DNA of 64,000 bases from positions 44,047-108,046 of the forward strand of contig JAZKAT010000015.1 in the NCBI GenBank assembly GCA_040389045.1, given 5' to 3'. The stretch is from UBA5158 sp040389045. GTDB lineage: Bacteria; Pseudomonadota; Gammaproteobacteria; DSM-16500. Position numbers and translations under genes: made by a program. The notes under the pieces were generated by a model. The model was not told the DNA's origin. It made no database searches and was given only the letters and a program-made list of their open reading frames with translations. Shown here one piece after another: positions 36,027-45,216 of the stretch (the stretch's first letter is position 1; every line of letters starts with the position of its first letter).

Positions 36027-37554
36027 ATGTATGAAGAAGATGCCACGACTATTGCCGAATCACTGACACGGTCCTTTTCAAATTTGATGCGAGCATCACG
36101 CGCTATCGCCAAAGTAGCTTCCATGGGGGCTGACCGTATTTTTTACGCAACCCGATTTGCTGCCTGGGCTTTAGTTGTTGAAGATGGTTTAAGCACCGAT
36201 TTTGGTGTTGCACTCGCTCTCACGCTCGCTACATCAGCCATCATTGATAATGGCTGGGGCCGTGGTTTTAGTATGTATAGGCGTGAACTACCGGAATCAC
36301 AAGCTGCAATTGCCGCTCAAAGAAATCGAAATCCCACTAAAGATGCGGATTGGGTTTATCCGGGAATGGACACCACTTTTACGCAACGCGCTGGCTATAT
36401 CACCATACAAGGTTTTTGCGCGCTTTATATGTTTAACAGTATGCCGGGCAGCTATTTAAATAGTTTTGCTTATGCGAAGTTAGGCGCGCGCCTTACTGGC
36501 GGCACCTTCAATGCTTTCTGCGATGCTAGTCGTGATAAAAGTCCCCCTAGTTCAGCATCAAGCATTGTTACAGCGCATCTGGCGGGGACATTTCTTGGCT
36601 ATTCTACGATTTCTTCCTTTTTAAGTTATAATCTTCCACAAATTCGTAATTACTATTACCAATTATTTATTTTAAATAAAATCGCCGAAATTGATCTTGC
36701 CACCTGGTGGGAAACAATTACCAGTACGCTATTAAATACTTCTGGTATCGCATTCGCAGGCTTTTTTTCCTGGCTATTATTACAAGACGAATCTTTTTGC
36801 CATTTAGGTATAAACAAAATTCCAGACCGGTTAATTCTTTATTGGATAATACAAGCCTGTATTACTAACATCATGATCAATGGCATGATGACTTTATATG
36901 CTGTGCACATGCGCCGCATCAACCGGCACGAAACAGATCGCATTGCTTTAGCCAGAGAGATAGATATGTCTCCGGAGTTGGATTTGATTATTCGTTCAGC
37001 GATAACCGTCAATTCTTTTGCCGCGTTCTGCGCGACTACCGTGCAGATACCCAATTTGCCGGGAATCGCAAATAAAGAATGGCAATACCTGGCTTATAAT
37101 CCAGCGTTGATAATCCTTGGTCTCGGATTAGCAGCTCGTGTTTCTTTTTTAAGTCAATATGCGCTGAGTTCGGAGAGTGACGTATTTGAACGGCTCGCTC
37201 GTAAAAAAGAAATAGAACATAAGCAAGACCTTGAACTGGAAGAGCGTAAATTATCAGAAGAACATTTTGCACGTTATGATGAAGATGATGAGAAGGAAGA
37301 AAATCGTAATATTTTTTCTGATATGAATAATGGTTATGGTAGTTTTAGTAATGGGAATGGTGATGTTACTAACATTCCGGTGCCTGCAGTTAGAGAATCT
37401 TTTTTAACACGCGCATCACGTTATGTTTTCTTCCGTACAGCGGAGCCACAAGTGGAACTGGTAGATCCGGAAAATGCTGCGCATTTTGCGCGACTTAAAC
37501 AAGATGTGAATAATCGTTTTAATATACCGGAAGAGCCGCAATCTAAATCGTGGG
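36027..37554 (+). CDS. unknown multi-span membrane protein, 3' end in gap
   Basis: About 509 residues before the assembly gap. Around six to eight hydrophobic segments (for example 45-65, 110-130, 175-195, 225-250, 265-295 and 325-375) are followed by a charged cytoplasmic tail (390-440, rich in Glu, Lys and Asp), an Asn/Gly stretch (MNNGYGSFSNGNGD) and a more ordered end. No domain is recognised. The ATG at 36027 follows GGGGTG; a GTG at 36021 is also possible. The true C-terminus is missing. Confidence 0.65.
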
Positions 37555-37654
37555 NNNNNNNNNNNNNNNNNNNNNNNNNNNNNNNNNNNNNNNNNNNNNN
37601 NNNNNNNNNNNNNNNNNNNNNNNNNNNNNNNNNNNNNNNNNNNNNNNNNNNNNN
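37555..37654. other. assembly gap (100 N)
   Basis: A run of exactly 100 N, the conventional placeholder for a gap of unknown size. On its right the sequence resumes with GGAGAGGTGAAAA, the tail of a dispersed repeat, so a repeat probably broke the assembly. Confidence 0.98.
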
Positions 37655-37667
37655 GGAGAGGTGAAAA
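37655..37667. repeat. tail of a CTCACCCGCC...GAGAGGTG repeat
   Basis: GGAGAGGTGAAAA matches the last bases of the repeat copies at 62447-62510, 63211-63277 and 63920-63987. The rest of this copy is hidden in the gap. It sits 2 bases from the HMG-CoA lyase stop. Confidence 0.75.
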
Positions 37668-37669
37668 GC

Positions 37670-38563
37670 TTACAGCATCGCGCGGGCGACTTTGGAGTGG
37701 TTTTCGATTTGCAGGTAATCGGTAATGAACTGGCCGGCTTTTAATAATTTATCAAGATCAACATTCGTAGTAATGCCCATACCATTCAACATATAAAGCA
37801 CATCTTCACTCGCTACATTTCCCGAAGCACCCACCGCATAAGGACAACCACCTATGCCAGCGACTGAACTATCCACTACTTGCACACCGCATAATAGCGC
37901 GGCATAAATATTTGCTAACGCTTGTCCATAGGTATCGTGAAAATGTACGGCAAGTTGGCTGACTTGAATTTTTATAGTGAGAGTTTCAATGAGAGTTTTA
38001 GTTTTTTCGGGCGTACCTACGCCTATCGTATCGCCCAATGAAATTTCATAACAACCCAGGGCCAGTAATTTTTCAGCCAGCTTTAAAACTGCTCCCGGCG
38101 CGATTTCACCTTCGTAGGGGCAACCCAAAACACAGGATAAATAACCTCTGACTTTAATTTGCTGTTGCTTGGCCAATGGCATTAACTCAGCAATACGGTC
38201 TACACTTTCACTGACTGAACAATTAGTATTGTGCTGACTAAATTCTTCAGATGGGGTGGTAAAAACTGCTATTTCCTTGACGCCGCAGGCCAAGGCCTTT
38301 TTTAAGCCGACTAGATTTGGCACTAACACGGGATAAGCTACCTGCGGTTTTTTTGGAATAGCAGAAAATAATTTTTCATGGTCTGCCAATTGCGGCACCC
38401 ATTTGGGCGACACAAAACTGGTGGCTTCAATCACGGACAAACCGGTAGCGGAAAGCAACTCGATAAACTCAAGTTTTATTGGCGTAGGGACGATTTTTTT
38501 TTCATTTTGCAAACCATCCCGCGGGCTGACTTCCACCATTTTCACTGTCTTTGGATAAGACAT
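37670..38563 (-). CDS. hydroxymethylglutaryl-CoA lyase
   Basis: A 297-residue TIM-barrel lyase that splits HMG-CoA to acetoacetate and acetyl-CoA, the last step of leucine breakdown. Motifs: VSPRDGLQNE at the N-terminus, LGDTIGVGTP, HFHDTYGQALAN (metal His pair) and the catalytic-Cys loop GIGGCPYAVGASGNVASED. I take the ATG at 38563 (GGAG upstream) rather than 38614, which would overlap the previous gene. It starts 1 base after the hydratase stop. Confidence 0.95.
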   Translation of the reverse strand: MSYPKTVKMVEVSPRDGLQNEKKIVPTPIKLEFIELLSATGLSVIEATSFVSPKWVPQLADHEKLFSAIPKKPQVAYPVLVPNLVGLKKALACGVKEIAVFTTPSEEFSQHNTNCSVSESVDRIAELMPLAKQQQIKVRGYLSCVLGCPYEGEIAPGAVLKLAEKLLALGCYEISLGDTIGVGTPEKTKTLIETLTIKIQVSQLAVHFHDTYGQALANIYAALLCGVQVVDSSVAGIGGCPYAVGASGNVASEDVLYMLNGMGITTNVDLDKLLKAGQFITDYLQIENHSKVARAML

Positions 38564-38564
38564 A

Positions 38565-39347
38565 TTAACTCCAATTGGGTGGACGTTTCTCGACAAATGA
38601 TAATAAGCCTTCACGTCCTTCAGGTGTAGTACGAATCGTGGCGAGATGTTCCGCCGTTAACTCCGCCAGATAAGCATTAATTTTTTCACCGGTTATATTG
38701 TGAATTAATTTTTTCGCTTCCTTCAGCGCATGACGGCTGCTTTGCAATATACTTTGTGCCATCGTTAAGCCAATTTCATTTAACGCATCACGGTCCACAA
38801 TTTGGTGAATAAGATTAAGTCTTAACGCAATTGCGGCGTCAAAGCGTTCCGCGGTTAAAAAATAATATCGCGCCATGCGCGCGCCAATTGCCTCAATGAT
38901 ATAAGGACTAATCACTGAAGGGGTAATACCGATTTTTACTTCGGTAAAAGCAAACACCGCGGTATCGGCAGCAATAGTAATATCACTCGCTGCAATAATA
39001 CCCAAGCCTCCGCCTAAGGTCGCGCCATGTACCAGGGCGATGACCGGTTTGGGGGAGTGGTAAATTTTTTGTAACAAAGTAGTCAGCAACATACTGTCTT
39101 TTTTATTATCTTCAAATGACATTTGTGCCGCGACTCGCATCCAGCCAATATCAGCGCCCGCGCAAAAGTGATCGCCATTGGCATTTAACAGAATGACGCC
39201 GATATTTGCATCATCCATACACTGATCAACCGCATTAATTAATTCTTTAATTACCAGGTTATCCAGTGCATTACGTTTACCAGGCCGGTTAAGCGTTACC
39301 GTGGCAATGGCATCTTTGATTTCAACTAACACAACATCTTGAGACAT
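38565..39347 (-). CDS. liuC: methylglutaconyl-CoA hydratase/enoyl-CoA hydratase
   Basis: A 260-residue crotonase-fold hydratase. The oxyanion-hole segments HFCAGADIGWM and HGATLGGGLGIIAASDI are intact, and FTEVKIGITPSVISPYI is typical of 3-methylglutaconyl-CoA hydratases. In this operon it should hydrate the product of methylcrotonyl-CoA carboxylase to HMG-CoA. It is tightly packed between the carboxylase (3 bases) and the lyase (1 base). Confidence 0.92.
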   Translation of the reverse strand: MSQDVVLVEIKDAIATVTLNRPGKRNALDNLVIKELINAVDQCMDDANIGVILLNANGDHFCAGADIGWMRVAAQMSFEDNKKDSMLLTTLLQKIYHSPKPVIALVHGATLGGGLGIIAASDITIAADTAVFAFTEVKIGITPSVISPYIIEAIGARMARYYFLTAERFDAAIALRLNLIHQIVDRDALNEIGLTMAQSILQSSRHALKEAKKLIHNITGEKINAYLAELTAEHLATIRTTPEGREGLLSFVEKRPPNWS

Positions 39348-39350
39348 ATT

Positions 39351-40958
39351 TCACATCCTAAATAAACCAAATTGCGTAGGCACCATAGGTGCATTCAACG
39401 CCGCGGCAATACTTAAACCCAAAATTTTCCGGGTCGCCGCTGGATCAATAATTCCATCATCCCACAGCCTTGCGCTAGAGTAGTAGGCATGGCTCTGTTT
39501 TTCGTATTGTGACAGAATTGGTGTTTTCAAATTATTTTCATCTTCTTTACTAAATGGCTCGTTCTTACGGGCTTTTTTCTCGCGGGTCACTTGGGCCAAT
39601 ACATTGGCCGCCTGTTCACCACCCATCACTGCCACGCGCGCATTGGGCCACATCCACAAAAAACGCGGCTCATAAGCGCGTCCACACATGGCGTAATTAC
39701 CGGCGCCGTAACTGCCGCCAATCACTACCGTAAATTTTGGTACTTTCGCGCAAGCGACCGCATTCACTAACTTGGCGCCGTGTTTGGCAATGCCTTCAGC
39801 CTCAACTTTGCCACCCACCATAAAACCCGTAATATTCTGCAAAAAAATCAGCGGTATGCCACGCTGACAACACAATTCAATAAAATGCGTACCCTTGAGC
39901 GCGGATTCAGAAAATAAAATACCGTTGTTGGCGATTATTCCCACTGGCACACCATACATGTGCGCGAAACCACAGACTAGAGTTTTTGCATATAAAGCTT
40001 TAAATTCATCGAACTCTGACGTGTCTACCAGGCGATTGATAATTTCCCGCACATCGTAGGGATAGCGCGCGTCAGCATTTACAATTCCATAAACTTCTCG
40101 CACATCTAGCAAAGGCTCTTGTGATTCACGCATGCTCACTGTGATTTTTTTTTGATAATTTAAATTGTCGATAATGCGTCTAGCTATTTGCAAAGCATCC
40201 GCGTCATTTTCCGCATAATAATCGGCAACGCCTGAAATTCGGCAGTGCACATCCGCACCGCCTAAAGCTTCGGCGGAAATGACTTCGCCCGTGGCGGCTT
40301 TTACCAGTGGCGGCCCCGCTAAAAAAATTGTCGCTTGCTCTTTCACCATAATGGATTGGTCGGCCATGGCAGGCACATAAGCACCACCCGCAGTACACGA
40401 ACCCATAACTACTGCAATTTGCGGTATGCCCAAGCTGGACATGATGGCTTGATTATAGAAAATCCGTCCAAAGTGATCTTCATCAGGAAATACTTCATCT
40501 TGTTTTGGTAAATAGGCGCCACCCGAGTCGACCAGGTAAATACAAGGTAAACGGTTTTGCTGGGCGATTTTTTGCGCGCGCAAATGTTTTTTGATAGTGA
40601 TGGGATAATAAGTACCACCTTTGACTGTTGCATCGTTGACAATCAACATGCAATCAATGCCTTTCACTTTCCCTATGCCAGTGATAATTCCGCCTGCGGG
40701 CAATTCATCATCATACATTTCATAACCAGCGAAGGCGGATAATTCTAAAAATTCCGTGTTTTCATCTAATAATAAAGTGATGCGTTCACGCGGTGATAAT
40801 TTTCCATGTTGCAAATGACGTTCGCGTGATGCTTTCGTGCCGCCTTTTTGGATACGCGCCAGTTTTTGCTGAAAATCCGCGACCGCGTTTTGCATGGCTT
40901 GGGTGTTGGCAAGAAAAGTTTCTGATTTACTGTCAATCTGGCTGGTAAATTTTGTCAT
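39351..40958 (-). CDS. liuB: methylcrotonyl-CoA carboxylase carboxyltransferase subunit
   Basis: A 535-residue biotin-dependent carboxyltransferase (MCC beta type). The two crotonase-like halves carry YLVDSGGAYLPKQDEVFPDEDHFGRIF and GGSYGAGNYAMCGRAYEPRFLWMWPNARVAVMGGEQAA, both diagnostic of MCC rather than propionyl-CoA carboxylase. I take the ATG at 40958, which matches the family length. The biotin carboxylase/carrier subunit (liuD) that it needs is not in the cluster. Confidence 0.95.
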   Translation of the reverse strand: MTKFTSQIDSKSETFLANTQAMQNAVADFQQKLARIQKGGTKASRERHLQHGKLSPRERITLLLDENTEFLELSAFAGYEMYDDELPAGGIITGIGKVKGIDCMLIVNDATVKGGTYYPITIKKHLRAQKIAQQNRLPCIYLVDSGGAYLPKQDEVFPDEDHFGRIFYNQAIMSSLGIPQIAVVMGSCTAGGAYVPAMADQSIMVKEQATIFLAGPPLVKAATGEVISAEALGGADVHCRISGVADYYAENDADALQIARRIIDNLNYQKKITVSMRESQEPLLDVREVYGIVNADARYPYDVREIINRLVDTSEFDEFKALYAKTLVCGFAHMYGVPVGIIANNGILFSESALKGTHFIELCCQRGIPLIFLQNITGFMVGGKVEAEGIAKHGAKLVNAVACAKVPKFTVVIGGSYGAGNYAMCGRAYEPRFLWMWPNARVAVMGGEQAANVLAQVTREKKARKNEPFSKEDENNLKTPILSQYEKQSHAYYSSARLWDDGIIDPAATRKILGLSIAAALNAPMVPTQFGLFRM

Positions 40959-41053
40959 GTTAATTCCGTTTATCTGGCTCGCTCCAAAACAACCAATCAC
41001 AAACAGAATTATTCAATAATACGGGGGATTTCGCAAGTTATCTTAAGCAGAAA

Positions 41054-41080
41054 CGGGTGGTATTAAAGCTTAACCACCCG
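41054..41080 (-). terminator. hairpin terminator after the VWA gene
   Basis: CGGGTGGT and ACCACCCG form an 8-bp stem around an AT-rich loop, followed on the minus strand by TTTCTGC. It lies 14 bases after the VWA stop and about 100 bases before the liuB start, so liuB and downstream genes probably have their own promoter or depend on read-through. Confidence 0.6.
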
Positions 41081-41093
41081 AGTTGCCTAGATT

Positions 41094-42863
41094 TTAAGGT
41101 ACAGGGGGACGATTGTCTGTGCTCTTTGCTTGAGTTAGCGGTTCAACAGTTGGAACCACCGTTTTGAAACTACTAAGACCAGCGAGCAACTTGGCGAGAT
41201 CAGCAGGATTTAACGCAGTCAGTTTACTAAACAATTCCTCTTTTGATGGAATAGTTGCTGGCGTGGTACTAACGGCTTTTCCTGCTGTTGCCACTGCTAT
41301 CAATTCGGGTTTACCTGCTTCAACATAAAGTCGTTCGCCATTCACAACAATATCACCCGGAATGGTTAAAGTATTAGTGCCTACACCTAATTCATTTTCT
41401 ACGGTAACGACAGTAAATTCCTGCTGAATGGGTTCCATAGCTTGAATGAAAGTCGCTAACACTCTGGCTTTGGTTATATGGTCAAGATTAAGATGTTCAT
41501 TTATTCTTTCTAAATCTTTCTGGTCGGTTAATTTGATATGTTCGCAGCCGGTTATTTCAGCTAATTGTCTTAATTTTACTTCATCGTAATCTCTGCCAAA
41601 ACCTATAGAATATAGTTTGGGCGGATTACTTTTCCTTTTTATCTCCTGTGAACAAGTGGTTAATCTTGTGGTGTGCTTCCCTTCTGATGAATCTACGCCA
41701 TCCGTACAAATGAATACAATATCATTCATTTGTGCTGGGTTTTTTCCAATACTCTGCAGTGTGGTACAAATAGTATTATCTAAATCGGTAGCACCACCCA
41801 CCTTCAACTCTTCAAAATAATCATCTATAGCCTTGAAACTTTTTAATTCTTTCAACGAAAAAGTTTTAGTAGGCTTCATCGTAGTTTCAAAAGGTGTGAT
41901 TTTTATCACCGCATTTTTAAATTTTTCCTGCTGGGTAATTAGCTTAATAAAATCTTTGATATAAGTTTTAAATTGTGAAAAACCAGACTCCATTGAATAA
42001 CTACAATCCAGCAGGAAAGAAAACGTTATATCTACCGGCAATGCTTGGCCCATGTTAAAACAAATTGGTCTTGCTTGTTGAGTTGCGTCATGCGCATTAC
42101 CCGTCACATGTAAAATAAACCCTTCTTTGATGGCGGTACTCAGATAACTGATTAAATGATTTTTATCAATTGCAATTTCAAAATGGCTGCCAGCCACTTC
42201 GTTGACAACTTCACATGTTACGATGGGCGCGATTAAACATTTTGACAATAAGCCATAATCAAAATAAAGGGTATCATCTTTTTTATATAAAATTTTATTG
42301 ATGTGGGCATTCAGTATGCCTTTTTCAGTTTTCTTAACTAAGGGTTGATAATCATCGGGCGATTCAGCAAGCGCATCGCGAAAATCAGCGTAACTCGCAT
42401 GGCGGAATAAATCACGAAACGTATCCACTTGTATTTGTGATAATGATTCATGTTGGTCAGCTGTCGCATAAAGAACTTTACGATCTGGATCAAATGTTTC
42501 TGGTTTAACTTCGCCAGTCCATTGTGGGCAACCAATTCTTCTTAGTTGCGCTCTGCCAATAATTTTTTCAAACAGGACTTCACCCGCGCCCTGCTCAATG
42601 CTAATGGATTTTGGATAATGAATTTCTTGTATCACTGTTGTGGTGGTGTGACTCTTTTCTGTAGTGAGGGAGTATTTAAGATTGGCACGGGTCATTTCCG
42701 GAGAACTTAATACAGCAGATAATTTTTCTGCCATTTGCTGCTCGGGAGTTTTGATAATTATTTTATCGTTTTCCAGCTTGATTTCAAAATTGGGTGATTC
42801 TGTGCTCAACAATGCGGAAAAGAATAACGACCATTTTTCTTCGGGTAAATTTCTGCTATCCAT
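41094..42863 (-). CDS. VWA-domain protein inside the leucine-degradation cluster
   Basis: A 589-residue cytosolic-looking protein. Residues 278-460 form a von Willebrand factor A domain with a complete metal site (DCSYS with Asp286, Ser288 and Ser290; Thr359 in GGATD; Asp388 in CTDGVD). The N-terminal 250 residues and the C-terminal 120 are unrecognised. No signal peptide or membrane anchor. GAGG lies about 9 bases before the ATG. It sits between liuA and liuB with a terminator behind it, so it looks like an inserted gene rather than a pathway member. Function unknown; VWA domains usually mediate protein contacts. Confidence 0.8.
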   Translation of the reverse strand: MDSRNLPEEKWSLFFSALLSTESPNFEIKLENDKIIIKTPEQQMAEKLSAVLSSPEMTRANLKYSLTTEKSHTTTTVIQEIHYPKSISIEQGAGEVLFEKIIGRAQLRRIGCPQWTGEVKPETFDPDRKVLYATADQHESLSQIQVDTFRDLFRHASYADFRDALAESPDDYQPLVKKTEKGILNAHINKILYKKDDTLYFDYGLLSKCLIAPIVTCEVVNEVAGSHFEIAIDKNHLISYLSTAIKEGFILHVTGNAHDATQQARPICFNMGQALPVDITFSFLLDCSYSMESGFSQFKTYIKDFIKLITQQEKFKNAVIKITPFETTMKPTKTFSLKELKSFKAIDDYFEELKVGGATDLDNTICTTLQSIGKNPAQMNDIVFICTDGVDSSEGKHTTRLTTCSQEIKRKSNPPKLYSIGFGRDYDEVKLRQLAEITGCEHIKLTDQKDLERINEHLNLDHITKARVLATFIQAMEPIQQEFTVVTVENELGVGTNTLTIPGDIVVNGERLYVEAGKPELIAVATAGKAVSTTPATIPSKEELFSKLTALNPADLAKLLAGLSSFKTVVPTVEPLTQAKSTDNRPPVP

Positions 42864-42946
42864 TTTTAAGGCCTCTTCATTACAAAAAAGCCAGTATATA
42901 AATTGAAGCTTAAGGGAGTATTATGTTTTATTTATCGACAAAAAAA

Positions 42947-44104
42947 CTAACTTTCTAAAAACAATTCCCGGCCAATTAACATACGACGGATTTCCGAAGT
43001 ACCTGCGCCAATCTCATACAACTTGGCGTCACGCAGCAAACGTCCAGTAGGAAATTCATTAATGTAACCATTACCGCCTAGACATTGAATCGCTTGCAAC
43101 GCCATCCAGGTGGCTTTTTCAGAAGTGTAAAGAATCACACCCGCTGAATCTTTACGCGTTAAATCGCCGCGATCACAGGCGGCTGCAGCTGCGTATAAAT
43201 AGGCGCGTGATGAACTCAAAGCGACATACATGTCCGCGATCTTACCTTGCATTAATTCAAATTCACCTATTGGTTTGCCAAATTGTTTACGCTCACGAAT
43301 ATACGGCAATACCACATCCAGGCACGCTTGCATAATGCCTACCGGACCTGCTGCTAAAATCAGCCGCTCAATGTCTAAACCTTTCATCAAAACTTTAGTG
43401 CCGTGATTATGCTCGCCTAATATATTGGCTACGGGTACTTCGCAATTTTCAAAAACCAATTCACAAGTGTTGGAACCGCGCATGCCTAATTTATCCAGCT
43501 TTTGCGCGTGCGAAAAACCGGCAAAATGTTTTTCCACGATAAACGCGGTAATCCCTTTTGAGCCACTGCTTTTATCGCTTCTGGCATAAACTATTAATAC
43601 ATCCGCGTCAGGGCCATTGGTAATCCACATTTTCGTGCCATTTAACACATAATGTTCACCCTTCAACTCAGCACGCAATTGCATGCCCATCACATCTGAA
43701 CCGGCATTGGCTTCACTCATGGCTAACGCGCCGACAAATTCACCGCTGCATAATTTCGGCAAATATTTTTGTTTTTGCGCGGGAGTGCCATTTAAAACAA
43801 TTTGATTCACACATAAATTGGAATGCGCGCCGTAACTTAAACCAATCGCCGCGGACGCCCGACTAATTTCTTCCATGGCGATAACATGTTCAAGATAACC
43901 TAAACCCGAACCACCATAAGCAGCGGGAACTGTGACACCCAGCAATCCCATGTCACCTAGTTTGCGCCATAAGTGCCGCGGAAAAGTATTATCATGATCA
44001 ATTTTTGCGGCGTGAGGCGCTATTTCGCGCTGCGCAAAATCCTGTACGGATTTCCGCAATATTTCCACCGTTTCACCTAACTTAAAATTTAGAAATCCAC
44101 TCAT
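42947..44104 (-). CDS. liuA: isovaleryl-CoA dehydrogenase
   Basis: A 385-residue acyl-CoA dehydrogenase. FAD motifs ALAMSEANAGSDVMGM and MWITNGPDADVLIVYAR, and the C-terminal QCLGGNGYINEFPTGRLLRDAKLYEIGAGTSEIRRMLIGREL, are typical of isovaleryl-CoA dehydrogenase, including GAGTSEIRR. It oxidises isovaleryl-CoA, the product of the bkd complex on leucine. The start overlaps the bkd E2 stop by 4 bases, so the two steps are translationally coupled. Confidence 0.94.
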   Translation of the reverse strand: MSGFLNFKLGETVEILRKSVQDFAQREIAPHAAKIDHDNTFPRHLWRKLGDMGLLGVTVPAAYGGSGLGYLEHVIAMEEISRASAAIGLSYGAHSNLCVNQIVLNGTPAQKQKYLPKLCSGEFVGALAMSEANAGSDVMGMQLRAELKGEHYVLNGTKMWITNGPDADVLIVYARSDKSSGSKGITAFIVEKHFAGFSHAQKLDKLGMRGSNTCELVFENCEVPVANILGEHNHGTKVLMKGLDIERLILAAGPVGIMQACLDVVLPYIRERKQFGKPIGEFELMQGKIADMYVALSSSRAYLYAAAAACDRGDLTRKDSAGVILYTSEKATWMALQAIQCLGGNGYINEFPTGRLLRDAKLYEIGAGTSEIRRMLIGRELFLES

Positions 44105-45216
44105 GACGTCACACCTGATATAGCTTTCATGACTGCTGCCAAATAGCGTGAAGCTTCACCACCCGTCACCGCGCGATGATCAAAAGTCAGTGACAAAGGC
44201 ACTAGACGTCGAATCGCCATCTTGCCATCATGCACCACCACTCTATCCTGGATTTTCCCGCAACCTAAAATCGCTACCATAGGTGGCACAATAAGAGGCG
44301 TCGCGTAACGTCCGGCAAACATACCAAAATTCGACAGCGAAATCGTTGCACCTTGTAAATCTGTGGCTGCTACCGTGCGTGCTTTTACTGATTCTTTAAA
44401 TTCATTAATTTTAGCGCGTATGGCATCTGCTTTTAGCGCACCAATATTTTTTAATACCGGCACAAACAAACCTTCACTCATATCCATGGCTAAACCAATA
44501 TTCACTTCTTCAAACAATTTTCGTTCCATGTTCTTGCCATCGAACCAGGCATTTAACGATGGCTCCGCTTTTATGGCTTCCGCCATGGCTTTTAATAACA
44601 ATACTGTGACATCGCTGTCCTTAGCTAAATCGGTGATATCAACATCATCGACAATAGTCGCGCCCGCAATTTCCTGATGTGACTGGGTCATGGCTTTGGC
44701 CATGGCACGGCGCACACCTTGCAATTTTTCGCCGCCGTTAAGGGTAGCGCCAGCACCCGCAAATTTTTTAACATCTTCCAAAGTAATTTGCTGTTGTGCG
44801 CCGGTGGCTGTCACTTGCGCCAAATCCACATTCAATTGTTTAGCCAGTGCGCGCACGGCTGGCATAGCTTTTAATGCTTGGCCACGTTGTTTTGCTGAAC
44901 CAATGATGACATTATCTTCATTAAGTGACGCGCTACTTTCTTCCAGACTACCGACGATAGAACCGCCACCCGTTTCGCGTTCTCCTTCAGCAAATTCCAC
45001 TAAGGGTGCACCCGTGTTAATAACATCGCCCGCTCCACCATATAACTTGGCAATTTTACCGGTTTGCGGCGAGGGTACTTCTACTACCGCTTTCGCGGTT
45101 TCTACACTCACCAGGGGTTGATCAACCTTGATGGTATCCCCCACTTTCACATACCATTGACGAATTTCCGCATCCGCTAAACCTTCGCCTAAATCGGGTA
45201 AATTAAATATTTTCAT
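44101..45216 (-). CDS. bkdB: branched-chain 2-oxoacid dehydrogenase E2 (acyltransferase)
   Basis: A 371-residue E2. The lipoyl domain (1-80) has its lysine in VETAKAVVEVPS; a peripheral-subunit-binding domain follows (about 118-150, MPAVRALAKQLNVDLAQVTATG); the catalytic domain ends SLTFDHRAVTGGEASRYL. The catalytic His is present, but the usual HxxxDG becomes HRAVTGG. I recall this variant in other proteobacterial E2s, so it is not a sign of inactivity by itself. No E3 gene is adjacent. It overlaps E1-beta and liuA by 4 bases each. Confidence 0.92.
   Translation of the reverse strand: MKIFNLPDLGEGLADAEIRQWYVKVGDTIKVDQPLVSVETAKAVVEVPSPQTGKIAKLYGGAGDVINTGAPLVEFAEGERETGGGSIVGSLEESSASLNEDNVIIGSAKQRGQALKAMPAVRALAKQLNVDLAQVTATGAQQQITLEDVKKFAGAGATLNGGEKLQGVRRAMAKAMTQSHQEIAGATIVDDVDITDLAKDSDVTVLLLKAMAEAIKAEPSLNAWFDGKNMERKLFEEVNIGLAMDMSEGLFVPVLKNIGALKADAIRAKINEFKESVKARTVAATDLQGATISLSNFGMFAGRYATPLIVPPMVAILGCGKIQDRVVVHDGKMAIRRLVPLSLTFDHRAVTGGEASRYLAAVMKAISGVTS

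Noticed and set aside
37550..37744. Open frame running through the first N block
   Set aside because: It is open only because N cannot encode stops; the flanking sequence is repeat and the HMG-CoA lyase antisense strand.
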